This document shows, piece by piece, positions 1 to 8,767 of a stretch of 48,108 nt of DNA. The stretch comes from Priestia flexa NBRC 15715. Its GTDB lineage: Bacteria; Bacillota; Bacilli; Bacillales; Bacillaceae_H. The notes under the pieces were generated by a model, which saw only the letters and a program-made list of their open reading frames with translations, did no database searches and was not told the DNA's origin. The position numbers and the translations under genes were made by a program. The stretch is from NCBI RefSeq assembly GCF_001591565.1, contig NZ_BCVD01000009.1, positions 1 to 48,108 of the forward strand, given 5' to 3'. The stretch's first letter is position 1. Each line of letters opens with the position of its first letter.

Positions 1-70
1 ATTTTTCATAAAGAATAAATTTCTAAAAAATTACAGAAGGTATACATAACGAACTAAAGAGGTGAGAACG

Positions 71-1159
71 GTGCCTAAAATTATGTCAACTGGATTTTGT
101 ATACCTCCATATGAGCTAAAGCAATCGGATACAGCACAGTTTGCAAAGGATCTATTTGCCGAGTCATTTCGAGATATTAATCGTTTGTTAACGGTATTTG
201 AAAATGGTCAGATTGAAACAAGGCATTTTGCCAAAGGAATGGATTGGTTTCAAGAAGACCACACGTTTGAAGAGAAAAATAATGCATTTATTGAGTCTGC
301 AATTGAACTTGGCGTAAAAGCTGTTGAAAATTGCTTAACAAATTCAGCTTATCTCTCAGACAATATTCCCTATGAAGAAATTGATACAATCTTTTACATC
401 TCCACTAGTGGGCTTGCAACACCGAGCATTGAAGCAAGAATTATGAACGAGCTTCCCTTTTCCCCTCACACGAAGCGTATTCCAATTTGGGGTCTAGGCT
501 GTGCAGGAGGAGCTTCAGGTGTGTCAAGAGCACATGAGTATTGCTTAGCGTTTCCGAAAGCAAAGGTACTTGTGCTTTCCATTGAACTTTGTAGCCTGAC
601 GTTTCAGCGTAATGATCGTTCAAAAAGCAATTTAATTGGTACATCTTTATTTGCTGACGGAGTAGCAGCTGCTTTAATTGCAGGAGATGAAGCAGACATA
701 AGCGCTTCACAATTGGACACGCTGCCATCAACGTTACATACTCAGTCTACTTTAATGCCAGACTCTAAGGATGTTATGGGTTGGGATATTCGAAACAACG
801 GTTTATATGTTATTTTTTCAAAAGACATTCCTACAATTATTGATTCTTGGTTAGGAGATCAAGTTCAGACATTCCTGGCGAGTCATGGTCTAACTACGCA
901 AGACTTGCGACATTTTGTGGCGCATCCTGGGGGGAAGAAGGTGTTAGAAGCTTATCTATCTACGCTTTCGCTTGAAAGCTCAATGATTGACCATTCACTT
1001 CATGTGTTAAAGCATCATGGAAACATGTCATCAGCAACTGTCTTATACGTATTGGATCGGTTTATGAAAGAGAAAATTCCAAGTGGAGAATACGGCGTGT
1101 TAACTGCGCTTGGGCCAGGATTTAGCTCAGAGCTCGTCTTACTTCAATGGAGGGAATAA
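71..1159 (+). CDS. bpsA: Type III polyketide synthase (alkylpyrone synthase BpsA)
   Basis: This is a chalcone/stilbene-synthase-family enzyme of 362 residues. It should extend long-chain fatty acyl-CoA with malonyl-CoA to make triketide and tetraketide alkylpyrones. The thiolase-fold triad is visible: Cys144 in GLGCAGG, His285 in AHPGGKK and Asn318 in HHGNMSSA. I chose the GTG at 71 because AAAGAGGTGA lies just upstream; an in-frame GTG at 62 lies inside that ribosome binding site. The next gene starts one base after the stop and encodes the matching methyltransferase, so the two form an operon as in Bacillus subtilis. The promoter probably lies left of the window. Length and motifs are normal for the family. 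Confidence 0.93.
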   Translation: MPKIMSTGFCIPPYELKQSDTAQFAKDLFAESFRDINRLLTVFENGQIETRHFAKGMDWFQEDHTFEEKNNAFIESAIELGVKAVENCLTNSAYLSDNIPYEEIDTIFYISTSGLATPSIEARIMNELPFSPHTKRIPIWGLGCAGGASGVSRAHEYCLAFPKAKVLVLSIELCSLTFQRNDRSKSNLIGTSLFADGVAAALIAGDEADISASQLDTLPSTLHTQSTLMPDSKDVMGWDIRNNGLYVIFSKDIPTIIDSWLGDQVQTFLASHGLTTQDLRHFVAHPGGKKVLEAYLSTLSLESSMIDHSLHVLKHHGNMSSATVLYVLDRFMKEKIPSGEYGVLTALGPGFSSELVLLQWRE

Positions 1160-1160
1160 C

Positions 1161-1727
1161 ATGCTTATTGATGTCATTTTTGCATTGATTATTTTACAAC
1201 GTTTAGGAGAACTTGTAATTGCGAAGCGCAATGAAGCCTGGATGAAACAAAACGGTGGATATGAAGCGGGAAAAGATCATTACAAATGGATGGTAGCCAT
1301 GCATGTTGCTTTTTTTGTGGCGTTGTTTGTAGAAATCCAGCTTATAGACTATCCATTTTCATCGCCTTTTTGGGTATTTGCGGCTTTATTTTTAATGGTG
1401 CAGCTGGGAAGAGTATGGGCTATCACCTCATTAGGGAAGTATTGGAATACTAAAATTATTGTAATGCCAAAAGCTCCCGTTGTATTAAAGGGCCCTTACA
1501 AATACATTAAGCACCCAAACTATACGGTTGTCACGCTAGAGTTTCTTCTAATTCCGTTTTTATTTCAAGCGTATCTAACGCTTATAGTGTTCAGTTTATT
1601 AAACATGTGGATGCTATCAGTTCGGATTGTAAAAGAAGAAGAAGCGCTGAAGTTACATACAGACTATGAGGTAGCCATGGATGGAAAGCTACGTTTTATG
1701 CCACAGTTAAAAAAATCAGAAAACTAA
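1161..1727 (+). CDS. bpsB: Alkylpyrone O-methyltransferase (isoprenylcysteine methyltransferase family, YpbQ/BpsB)
   Basis: This membrane protein of 188 residues belongs to the isoprenylcysteine carboxyl methyltransferase-like family. It has hydrophobic segments near residues 1-15, 45-60, 70-90 and 130-155. The C-terminal half carries the family signature GPYKYIKHPNY followed by a charged tail with a KEEEAL stretch. The ATG at 1161 is preceded by GGAGGG and follows the bpsA stop directly, which argues for coupled expression. In B. subtilis BpsB methylates BpsA alkylpyrones to alkylpyrone methyl ethers; the same role is inferred here from gene order and family. A longer reading frame reaches back into bpsA but lacks a ribosome binding site. 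Confidence 0.88.
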   Translation: MLIDVIFALIILQRLGELVIAKRNEAWMKQNGGYEAGKDHYKWMVAMHVAFFVALFVEIQLIDYPFSSPFWVFAALFLMVQLGRVWAITSLGKYWNTKIIVMPKAPVVLKGPYKYIKHPNYTVVTLEFLLIPFLFQAYLTLIVFSLLNMWMLSVRIVKEEEALKLHTDYEVAMDGKLRFMPQLKKSEN

Positions 1728-1811
1728 TTGAAAATGATTATCTTTCGTGATAGACTGTAAGTAGCTGATAAAGATTATCAATTTCATCAATAAGAAACGG
1801 TGGTGGACATA

Positions 1812-1904
1812 ATGGTTAGTCTTTTTGTAATTGGAGCGTTCGTAACGTGTACGGGTATGGCAACGTATGTCATGAAAAACATTGAAAAAGCGCAGCGTGT
1901 ATAA
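1812..1904 (+). CDS. 30-residue putative membrane peptide
   Basis: A short frame encodes MVSLFVIGAFVTCTGMATYV followed by a basic tail ending KAQRV. It has a GGTGGTGGAC ribosome binding site six to ten bases upstream and a strong terminator just after the stop. One hydrophobic stretch (residues 2-20) followed by Lys and Arg is typical of small single-span membrane peptides. I do not recognise a family. Its place between bpsB and dynA, both membrane-related, is suggestive only. It could be spurious, but the ribosome binding site, hydrophobic pattern and terminator together favour a real gene. Confidence 0.5.
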   Translation: MVSLFVIGAFVTCTGMATYVMKNIEKAQRV

Positions 1905-1926
1905 TTTTTTGAATATAAATAAACGT

Positions 1927-1956
1927 AAAACTGCCAATGGTTTGGCAGTTTTTTTT
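1927..1956 (+). terminator. Rho-independent terminator after bpsAB and the small ORF
   Basis: The inverted repeat AAAACTGCCAA / TTTGGCAGTTTT encloses a three-base loop and runs into eight or more T residues. It ends the bpsA-bpsB-small-peptide transcript before dynA. Confidence 0.88.
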
Positions 1957-2101
1957 GCTTTTTTGCATAAGTAAACGGAAGTGGAAAATTCAGTTTTTTA
2001 TAGGAAAACGCTTTAAAATCAAGTAAAATAAAAAGAGGAATAAGTAGCAGAAATGGAGTAAGTGCACGATTGTAAGTGCCTAACAAAAGGAGTCGAAAGT
2101 G

Positions 2102-5100
2102 ATGTCTCAAGTAAGCGTTCAGCATCAAAGGTATAAAACTTTACAATCCTCTCTTTATCATTTACATGAGGCTTTTATAAATGCTGGAGATGAAAAGCAA
2201 GCGGAAAAAATTATTCAGTTATTAAGAAAACAAGAAAAAGAAGAGTTTGTTATTGCGTTTTGTGGTCATTTTTCAGCAGGGAAATCAAGTATGATTAATG
2301 AACTCATGGGCCAAACAATTTTGCCCGCAAGTCCAATTCCGACAAGTGCTAATTTGGTGTCTGTTAAGGCTGGCGAGGAGCATGCAACCGTTTATTATCG
2401 AAAAGAAAAGCCAGTACGTTATGAAGCACCATATGAGTATGAACAAATTAAATCGTTTTGTGTTGATGGTGATGAAGTAGAGTCCATTCATCTCTCGATT
2501 GAAACGGAAGCAATTCCACAAGGAATTGTTGTAATGGATACGCCTGGAATTGATTCAACAGATGATGCTCACCGTGTGTCAACAGAGTCTGCTCTTCATC
2601 TTGCGGACGTTATTTTTTACGTGATGGATTACAATCATGTACAGGCAGAGCTTAATTTTCATTTTACAAAAGAGCTACAGGATGCCAATAAAGAGCTGTT
2701 CTTAATTATTAACCAAGTTGATAAGCATCGAGATGATCAGCTTACTTTCCAAGAGTTTAAGGAATCTGTAGAAGAGGCGTTTTTAAAATGGAATGTACGA
2801 CCAAAAGGGATTTTTTATACATCTTTAAAAGATAAGCAATATCCTTATAACGAATTGGCTGTTTTAAAGAAGCATTTGCACACGATGATGGAGAAAAAAG
2901 AAAATCGCGGTCAACATATTATGGATTCCATGAAAATGGTAGTAGAAGATCACATGCAGTTTGCAGAAAGCACTGAAGAAGAGAGCCTTCTTGAATATGA
3001 TGATATTCGTTCACAGCTTCGTCCAAATGAATATCAAAATGCAAAAGAAGAAGCGGCTGAGCTTATAGCGAAGCGAGAAATGATTTTACATAAACGCACA
3101 GCGTTTTATACGACGTATCAAAACGAAACAGCTAAAATTATGAACAATGCGAATTTAGCTCCCTATGAGATGCGAGAGAAAGCAAAGGCATTCTTAGAAA
3201 CAACCAAGCCAGATTTTAAAGTGGGCGTATGGTTTACAAAAAAGAAAACAGAAGAAGAAAAAAAAGAGCGGCTAACGGTTTTTTATGAAGATTTGAAAGA
3301 GCGTGTTCAAACAGAGCTACAGTGGCACTTGCAGCAGTACATGCAGCAGCTCATTCAAGATGAAGAGCTCGTAGATTCTTCTCTGTTGGCTAGCGTTCAG
3401 CAGTTTGAAGTACCGTTTGAGCCACATGACTTAGTGGATGCTGTGAAAACAGGAGCAACCATTAATGGTGAATATGTCCTTACCTATACAAAGGATGTAG
3501 TAGATGCAATTAAGAAAAATACCAATCGTATTCTTTCCGAACTGTATACTCAAATTGAACAAGTAAAGAAAGAAGAAGAAGAACGAATACTCCAAAACAT
3601 TGAACAGTCGTTAGCTACGGAGCAACGAATTATTGAGGGCTACGAACGAGTTCAAAAATCTACTCAGCATCTTCAAACCTTGCGGCAAGATTTAAAACAA
3701 AAGCTAAATATCTTAAGGCCTCTTGAACCTTTGGAAATGGTGAAGCTGTTAGACTTATTACAAGAAGAAATCGAAGTGGGAACAATGGTTGAGGTAAAAG
3801 CAGCTCCTATTACAGTCACATCAGAACAAAATGTTGCTGTAGAGGAAGAAGTTCAGTCAAAAACAAAGGTCGATGCGGTTATTCGAGATATTGATGAGTC
3901 GACAAAGGTGCTTTCTACATTCAAACAGCTTGAAAAGGTTGTTGGTCGCTTAAAGGAAAAGCGTCATAAGCTTGCAAACCAAACGTTCACAGTGGCACTA
4001 TTTGGAGCTTTTAGCGCTGGAAAGTCGTCTTTTGCCAATGCGTTAATTGGTGAAAAAGTACTGCCTGTTTCACCGAATCCTACAACGGCGACGATTAACA
4101 AAATTATGCCTCCTACAAAGGACTACCCTCATCGAACAGTCGTAGTTCTGATGAAAACGATGGATCAGCTATTAGCTGATATTAACAGTTCCTTGGAACT
4201 GTTTAAATATACTATTGCAAACGTAGAAGAGCTAAACGAATTATTGCCAAAATTAACTGTAAAAGAAGAAAACCAGCTGCATTTCTCATTTCTACAGGCA
4301 GTGATAAAAGGCTATGAGGATGTTAAGGACGTAATGGGGTCTGAAGTAAACGTTACGATTAAAGAATTTGAAGCGTACGTAGCTAAGGAAGAGAAGGCCT
4401 GCTTTGTCCAGCATATTAACCTATATTATGACTGTGAGTTGACTCAGCTAGGAATTACGCTTGTCGATACGCCAGGGGCCGACTCTATCAATGCTCGCCA
4501 TACGGGCGTTGCGTTTGAATATATTAAAAATGCTGATGCTATCTTGTTTGTTACGTACTATAATCATGCGTTTTCAAAAGCAGATCGTGAATTTTTAATT
4601 CAGCTTGGTCGTGTAAAAGATGTATTTACACTAGACAAAATGTTCTTTTTACTGAATGCAGCTGATTTAGCTCAATCTGATGAAGAGCTAGGTCTTGTAC
4701 AAAATTATGTAAAAACACAGCTTGAAGAGTATGGTATTCGCTTTCCACGCCTCTATCCAATTTCAAGCTTGCAGGCGCTAGCAAATCGAGAAGATAAAAT
4801 GTTTAAGGCTTTCCAAAAACCATTTTATCACTTCATTACAGATGAGCTAACTCAGCTAGCAGTTGCGTCTGTATACGAAGAGCTTAATCAAGCACTTGCC
4901 GTCACGAATGAAATTAAAGATGTTCAAACAAAGTCTGCGGTTGAAAAGCAGCGCTATTTGCAATCTCTTCATATTAAGGATCAACAAATTTCTGCTAAGG
5001 TTTCAGAAATGACATTTACGTATGAAGAGCAGCAGCTCGAAAGGGAAAGCAATGAGCTTCTCTTCTATGTGAAAAAGCGTGTCTTGCAACGCTATGATGA

Positions 5101-5728
5101 TTTCTTTAAGGAATCGTTTAACCCGGCAACGCTTAGAGATGATAAAGGAAATAAGAAAGAACAGTTGGCTGCATGTCTTGACCAGCTTTTACAAGCAGTT
5201 GCATTTGATGTCACCCAAGAAATTCAAGCCACAACGCTGCGTTTAGAAACATTTATTCAACGCTTAACAAAAGAGTGGAATCAAACGAATATGAGGCAGC
5301 TGCAGCGCTACGAACCAACATTCCACCCTGCTCTTCCGGATATTAATGTGGAAAGCGGCAGCACTCTGGTTAGTCGCTGTTCGTTTGAAAACCTTGAACT
5401 ATTCCAGAAGGATTTGGCTCTTTATAAAAACAGCAAAAGCTTTTTTGAGAAAAATGAAAAAGCTAAAATGCATGAAGGATTAAAAGCTAAAATTGAGCCG
5501 CTGCTTGATGATTATGTGTGCAGTGAGCAAATAAAGCTACAAAATCATTACAATGAACAAATTCACATGTTTGTTTTAACGTATAAACCGACGCTTTTAG
5601 AAGAATGGTATGATTATTATAAGCAGCTTCAAACAGCGGTTAATGCAGATTTTCCAATTGAAGCGCTAAATCATACAATTGATACGCTAAATGTCATCGT
5701 CGTAGCTCATCAAAATGAAAGGACATAA
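2102..5728 (+). CDS. dynA: Double dynamin-like GTPase DynA (YpbR)
   Basis: This 1208-residue protein consists of two fused bacterial-dynamin units. The first GTPase has a P-loop GHFSAGKSS at residues 55-63, DTPG at 146 and NQVDKH as the guanine-specificity motif. The second has GAFSAGKSS at 635, DTPGAD at 789 and NAADLA in the corresponding place. Long charged helical stretches after each GTPase fit the dynamin stalk. B. subtilis DynA (about 1190 residues) tethers and fuses membranes in trans and protects against membrane damage and phage. The ATG at 2102 lies about nine bases after AAAAGGAG; the overlapping GTG at 2099 is less well placed. The next gene begins one base after the stop. Confidence 0.95.
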   Translation: MSQVSVQHQRYKTLQSSLYHLHEAFINAGDEKQAEKIIQLLRKQEKEEFVIAFCGHFSAGKSSMINELMGQTILPASPIPTSANLVSVKAGEEHATVYYRKEKPVRYEAPYEYEQIKSFCVDGDEVESIHLSIETEAIPQGIVVMDTPGIDSTDDAHRVSTESALHLADVIFYVMDYNHVQAELNFHFTKELQDANKELFLIINQVDKHRDDQLTFQEFKESVEEAFLKWNVRPKGIFYTSLKDKQYPYNELAVLKKHLHTMMEKKENRGQHIMDSMKMVVEDHMQFAESTEEESLLEYDDIRSQLRPNEYQNAKEEAAELIAKREMILHKRTAFYTTYQNETAKIMNNANLAPYEMREKAKAFLETTKPDFKVGVWFTKKKTEEEKKERLTVFYEDLKERVQTELQWHLQQYMQQLIQDEELVDSSLLASVQQFEVPFEPHDLVDAVKTGATINGEYVLTYTKDVVDAIKKNTNRILSELYTQIEQVKKEEEERILQNIEQSLATEQRIIEGYERVQKSTQHLQTLRQDLKQKLNILRPLEPLEMVKLLDLLQEEIEVGTMVEVKAAPITVTSEQNVAVEEEVQSKTKVDAVIRDIDESTKVLSTFKQLEKVVGRLKEKRHKLANQTFTVALFGAFSAGKSSFANALIGEKVLPVSPNPTTATINKIMPPTKDYPHRTVVVLMKTMDQLLADINSSLELFKYTIANVEELNELLPKLTVKEENQLHFSFLQAVIKGYEDVKDVMGSEVNVTIKEFEAYVAKEEKACFVQHINLYYDCELTQLGITLVDTPGADSINARHTGVAFEYIKNADAILFVTYYNHAFSKADREFLIQLGRVKDVFTLDKMFFLLNAADLAQSDEELGLVQNYVKTQLEEYGIRFPRLYPISSLQALANREDKMFKAFQKPFYHFITDELTQLAVASVYEELNQALAVTNEIKDVQTKSAVEKQRYLQSLHIKDQQISAKVSEMTFTYEEQQLERESNELLFYVKKRVLQRYDDFFKESFNPATLRDDKGNKKEQLAACLDQLLQAVAFDVTQEIQATTLRLETFIQRLTKEWNQTNMRQLQRYEPTFHPALPDINVESGSTLVSRCSFENLELFQKDLALYKNSKSFFEKNEKAKMHEGLKAKIEPLLDDYVCSEQIKLQNHYNEQIHMFVLTYKPTLLEEWYDYYKQLQTAVNADFPIEALNHTIDTLNVIVVAHQNERT

Positions 5729-5729
5729 G

Positions 5730-6482
5730 ATGAACGATAATATCGAAGAACTGTTGGATTCAATTGAGAAAAAGCATGATATCACGATTTTGTTTGCGTG
5801 TGAAGCAGGAAGCCGGGCGTATGAATTACATACGCCTTCTAGTGATTATGATGTACGATTTATTTATAAATATGAGTCCGCACGCTACCTTGAGTTACAT
5901 CGACCTAAAGACGTTATTACAAGCATAGATAAAAACTATGATCTTCAAGGGTGGGACGTTTATAAAGCACTGCATCTCTTTACAAAATCGAATCCTTCTC
6001 TTTATGAATGGATACACTCATCGGTTTGCTATCGTAATGTGAAAGGGTTTCGTGAAAAGATTTGTTTTATGATGAAGGAACAGTATTCGCTAAAAGCGCT
6101 AGGGTTTCATTATTTTAAACTTTTGCATCAAAATAGTAAAAGAAATCTGACATCTTCTGTTACAATAGAGGATATAAAAGTTGTTCTTCATATGGCTAGG
6201 GCATACATGGCATTAACCGTTTTAATTCAGGGTAGGGAATTACCGCCTACGTCGTTTTTTAAGCTTGTTAACGGCTTTAAAGCTGATCCTTTAGCGCAGG
6301 TGATTACAAAGCTTAGCGGTGCTAAAAAACAAGTCGTACACATAACAAGTAGTGAGATAAAGGAAATAAAAGCTTTGCTTGAAAAAAAGCTCCCTCATTT
6401 TAAAAACGAACTTGTTAATTTGCCGGATAAAGACGCTAGCCTCGAAGACATTAACCTATTCTTAGCACAACAGCTTACATAA
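5730..6482 (+). CDS. Nucleotidyltransferase-fold protein (YcgL/RlaP-like)
   Basis: This 250-residue protein has a minimal nucleotidyltransferase motif near its N-terminus: GSRAYELHTPSSDYDVRF, with Gly-Ser and the paired acidic residues of the Pol-beta superfamily. The rest is helical. It resembles B. subtilis YcgL and the PF10127 (RlaP-type) family, whose substrate in Bacillus is unknown. The ATG at 5730 is preceded by AAAGGA inside the end of dynA, so translation is probably coupled; an in-frame ATG at 5715 lies upstream of that site. It sits between dynA and ypbS on one transcript. A role in nucleic-acid repair or modification is only a family-level inference. Confidence 0.75.
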   Translation: MNDNIEELLDSIEKKHDITILFACEAGSRAYELHTPSSDYDVRFIYKYESARYLELHRPKDVITSIDKNYDLQGWDVYKALHLFTKSNPSLYEWIHSSVCYRNVKGFREKICFMMKEQYSLKALGFHYFKLLHQNSKRNLTSSVTIEDIKVVLHMARAYMALTVLIQGRELPPTSFFKLVNGFKADPLAQVITKLSGAKKQVVHITSSEIKEIKALLEKKLPHFKNELVNLPDKDASLEDINLFLAQQLT

Positions 6483-6495
6483 TGGAGGAACAAAA

Positions 6496-6759
6496 ATGAG
6501 CGTACACAAAGCAATATCAGAACATTCAAAGAAACAGCATGAACTTGTTAAAGCATTTGTCAGACTAGATACAATGCGTGAGCAAGCAATTGAAGCAACG
6601 GTGCTTTTATGTAAAGAAGGCCAAGAATTTTCAACGGATACGATTAACGCTGTGACGGCTCAAATTAATGAGCTTGCAAAAAATAATGGAATTGTACCAA
6701 CACGTCAATTTGTAACGAAAGAAATGGTCGAAGAATACGTTCAACGCTTAAATAATTAA
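6496..6759 (+). CDS. ypbS: DUF2533 family protein YpbS
   Basis: This small helical protein of 87 residues begins MSVHKAISEHSKKQHELVKAF. It matches my recollection of the DUF2533 family, represented by B. subtilis YpbS beside ypbR (dynA). The ribosome binding site GGAGGAAC precedes the ATG. It closes the dynA operon, 13 bases after the nucleotidyltransferase, and a terminator follows. No catalytic motif is visible and no function is known. Confidence 0.75.
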   Translation: MSVHKAISEHSKKQHELVKAFVRLDTMREQAIEATVLLCKEGQEFSTDTINAVTAQINELAKNNGIVPTRQFVTKEMVEEYVQRLNN

Positions 6760-6765
6760 ACAAAT

Positions 6766-6800
6766 GAAAGCCGCCTTCTAATGGCGGCTTTCGCTTGTTT
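6766..6800 (+). terminator. Rho-independent terminator of the dynA-ypbS operon
   Basis: A perfect ten-base stem GAAAGCCGCC / GGCGGCTTTC with a seven-base loop is followed by GCTTGTTT. The T tract is short but the stem is strong. Confidence 0.85.
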
Positions 6801-6861
6801 ATTGAATTGAAAACAAGAGGGAAATTGCCCATTAGCTCCCGGTGTTACCTTATTTTTCGCA

Positions 6862-6890
6862 GTGTTTGATTTCAAAACAAATCCATACTA
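6862..6890 (+). promoter_or_regulatory. Probable sigma-G promoter for the gamma-SASP gene
   Basis: CATACTA at 6884-6890 matches the sigma-G -10 pattern CATNNTA exactly. A weak -35 (GTGTT, about 17 bases upstream) is tolerable. The site lies 41 bases before a spore-protein gene, whose family is transcribed by sigma-G in the forespore. The assignment rests mainly on the -10 match and the gene identity. Confidence 0.5.
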
Positions 6891-6931
6891 ATGAATGTAC
6901 CAACGAGGTACAAACAAAGGAGGAGATTGTA

Positions 6932-7261
6932 ATGGGACGTACAAAATCAGGTAATGCAAATGCACAACGTAATAACAATGCAAAACAAAAACATAACACA
7001 GAGTTTGCTTCTGAGTTCAAAGCTAACCAAGCTCAAAAAGCGAAAGCTGCTAAAAAAGCAAACGGTGCACATGCTGAAGAATTTGCATCTGAATTTAATG
7101 TACAACAAAATCAAAACAATTCTTCTAACCAAAAGCTTAAAGTTTCTAAAATTTCTAAAAAAAACCAATATAACCAAGAATTTGGTTCTTATGCTGAAGT
7201 AGAATCAGCAAAGATGAATAATAAAGCACAAAAGAAAGCTTCTAAGAAAAACAATCACTAA
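6932..7261 (+). CDS. sspE: Gamma-type small acid-soluble spore protein
   Basis: This 109-residue protein is very rich in Asn, Gln, Lys and Ala. It contains two germination-protease-type sites, TEFASEF near residue 24 and EEFASEF near residue 49, plus a diverged EFGSYAE near the C-terminus. Such repeats define gamma-type SASP, an amino-acid store of the forespore that GPR degrades at germination. The ATG at 6932 follows AAAGGAGGAG with good spacing. A sigma-G-like -10 lies upstream and a long terminator hairpin follows. A longer frame reaching back to 6842 has no ribosome binding site. Confidence 0.93.
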   Translation: MGRTKSGNANAQRNNNAKQKHNTEFASEFKANQAQKAKAAKKANGAHAEEFASEFNVQQNQNNSSNQKLKVSKISKKNQYNQEFGSYAEVESAKMNNKAQKKASKKNNH

Positions 7262-7276
7262 GTCATAGTGAGCGTC

Positions 7277-7331
7277 GAAAATGCCAGAAACATTCATGAT
7301 GCGAGTGAATGTTTCCGGCATTTTCTTTTTT
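7277..7331 (+). terminator. Long terminator hairpin after sspE
   Basis: GAAAATGCC-A-GAAACATTCA pairs with TGAATGTTTC-C-GGCATTTTC, a stem of 19 pairs with one mismatch, followed by six T residues. It isolates the spore gene from yuiD. Confidence 0.92.
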
Positions 7332-7354
7332 ACACAATAGTAAAAGAGGTGAGC

Positions 7355-7816
7355 ATGTTGAACAAAGGTATTGGCTTGTCACTTTCTTCAATATTGTTGG
7401 CACAAGCATTAAAAATTCCCATTAAAAAATATCAAACAGGTGTATGGGACGTATCAATGATTGGAGCATCGGGAGGAATGCCTAGCTCTCACTCTGCCGG
7501 GGTCTCTTCTTTGGCTACCTATGTAGGTTTAACCAAAGGCGTTTCTAGCATTGAATTTGGGATTGCAACCGTGTTTGGAATTATTGTTATGTATGATGCA
7601 CAAGGGATTCGTAGACAAACTGGTGAAATTACCATTAAGGTAAATACGTTAGATGAAGAAATTGAAAAGTTAGCCGGGCTTCCTGATAAAGGCTTTCATG
7701 ACTTAACTGAACAAAAGCTAAAAGAGATGCTAGGGCATCAGCCGGCAGAAGTACTTGCAGGTGCTCTCCTAGGTGTAACCATAGGATTAGTTGGCTATTT
7801 GTTTGGTGAAAAATAA
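7355..7816 (+). CDS. yuiD: Divergent PAP2 family membrane protein YuiD
   Basis: This 153-residue membrane protein carries the signature of the divergent PAP2 (DUF212) family: GGMPSSHSAG in the first third and YDAQGIRRQTG in the middle, with hydrophobic helices at both ends. It resembles B. subtilis YuiD, of unknown substrate. AAAGAGGTGAG precedes both the ATG at 7355 and a TTG at 7358; the ATG is taken as the start. Longer readings would translate through the sspE terminator, so they are rejected. It could act on lipid-linked phosphate or pyrophosphate, but that is family-level inference. Confidence 0.83.
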   Translation: MLNKGIGLSLSSILLAQALKIPIKKYQTGVWDVSMIGASGGMPSSHSAGVSSLATYVGLTKGVSSIEFGIATVFGIIVMYDAQGIRRQTGEITIKVNTLDEEIEKLAGLPDKGFHDLTEQKLKEMLGHQPAEVLAGALLGVTIGLVGYLFGEK

Positions 7817-7880
7817 TGGTCAAATTTTTATAAATACGCTAAGATAAAGAAGGAACCTTTATAAAGGATGGGATCGGATC

Positions 7881-8156
7881 GTGACAAAAATGGTAAACTC
7901 CTTAGAAGAATACCTTCTTTATCTTGAGGAAAAAGGCTTTTCTTTAAAAGAAGATGCAAAGGGCTTTATTGCATTTGGTCAGCAATATACAAAAATGCCG
8001 GATGAAATGGTTATTTTCTCCATTGAATGGACCTTAAAAATGCAAAAGGAATTCGATGGTAGCTTTTTTGTTGCGCTGCTAGAGCAACTTGCCGCACAAA
8101 AGGTGAAGACGAGAAAACAGGCAATGCAAGTATTAAAACAGACCGGAATGATTTGA
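7881..8156 (+). CDS. Small helical protein, DUF6123-like
   Basis: This 91-residue protein begins MTKMVNSLEEYLLYLEEKGF and has no signal peptide or membrane segment. The pattern of short amphipathic helices looks like the Bacillaceae DUF6123 family, but I identify this from memory with limited certainty. The GTG start follows AAAGGATGGGA; an in-frame ATG at 7890 is an alternative. It is convergent with the RNase H gene ypdQ, and a terminator overlaps its stop codon. Function is unknown. Confidence 0.6.
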   Translation: MTKMVNSLEEYLLYLEEKGFSLKEDAKGFIAFGQQYTKMPDEMVIFSIEWTLKMQKEFDGSFFVALLEQLAAQKVKTRKQAMQVLKQTGMI

Positions 8157-8185
8157 AGCAGGAGCTTATAGTCCTGCTTCTTTTT
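8155..8185 (+). terminator. Terminator between the DUF6123-like gene and ypdQ
   Basis: GAAGCAGGA / TCCTGCTTC with an eight-base loop is followed by six T residues on the plus strand. The hairpin encodes the last codons of ypdQ on the other strand, so the two convergent genes overlap through this element. No T run follows it on the minus strand. Confidence 0.85.
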
Positions 8186-8564
8186 GATGAATAGCTTCTC
8201 TAGCAAGTTGATCAGCTCCGCTATTCTCGCTGCTTGGAACCCACTTAATAAAAAATAAATCTATTTGTTTGGAGAGCGTTAGGGCTTTTTCGAGGAGAGG
8301 AAGAAAAGCTTTATTTTTTACATATTCTCTGTTCATAGCCGCATCTACAATTTGCGAATCTGTTCGAAAAGAAACCATCGTATACTGTTTTTCTAAACAA
8401 AGTTCTAAAGCTTTTATTAAGGCGTAGAATTCAGCTTCATGATTACTCATCACTTGTAAGGGAATAGAGTAGCGGTGGTGCTCCCCGTTACCTTTTATAA
8501 TAATTCCAGCACCAGATGGCCCAGGATTTCCTGCAGAGGCGCCGTCGATATATACTTCTATCAT
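8166..8564 (-). CDS. ypdQ: RNase HI family protein YpdQ
   Basis: This 132-residue RNase H-fold protein keeps all four acidic residues expected for two-metal catalysis: Asp7 in YIDGAS, Glu45 in NHEAEFYAL, Asp69 in RTDSQ and Asp118 in GADQLA. It should cleave the RNA strand of RNA-DNA hybrids, although some B. subtilis paralogues of this type show little activity in vitro. ATG at 8564 begins the domain directly; an ATG three codons upstream is also possible. It lies divergent from ypeP, a second RNase H-fold gene, across a 200-base gap. Confidence 0.88.
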   Translation of the reverse strand: MIEVYIDGASAGNPGPSGAGIIIKGNGEHHRYSIPLQVMSNHEAEFYALIKALELCLEKQYTMVSFRTDSQIVDAAMNREYVKNKAFLPLLEKALTLSKQIDLFFIKWVPSSENSGADQLAREAIHQKEAGL

Positions 8565-8767
8565 TGTTATCACTCCATTATATAGCGTAGTCAGTCAGAT
8601 AAGTTGCAATTAAATTAACTCTATTGTACCATAAAAAAATTTAGTGCTAACTACAGTAAAATCACGATAATAATTGTCATGAAAAGACAGGATGAGTGAT
8701 AAAATACAAAAAAGTAGAAAAGTTTACGTGCGGTATTTAAAAATTGCCGATGAAAGGAACTGGAAAG

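Noticed and set aside
2001-2015. cre-like sequence (GGAAAACGCTTTAA) upstream of dynA
   Set aside because: It fails the consensus at two key positions and is not placed on a recognisable promoter.
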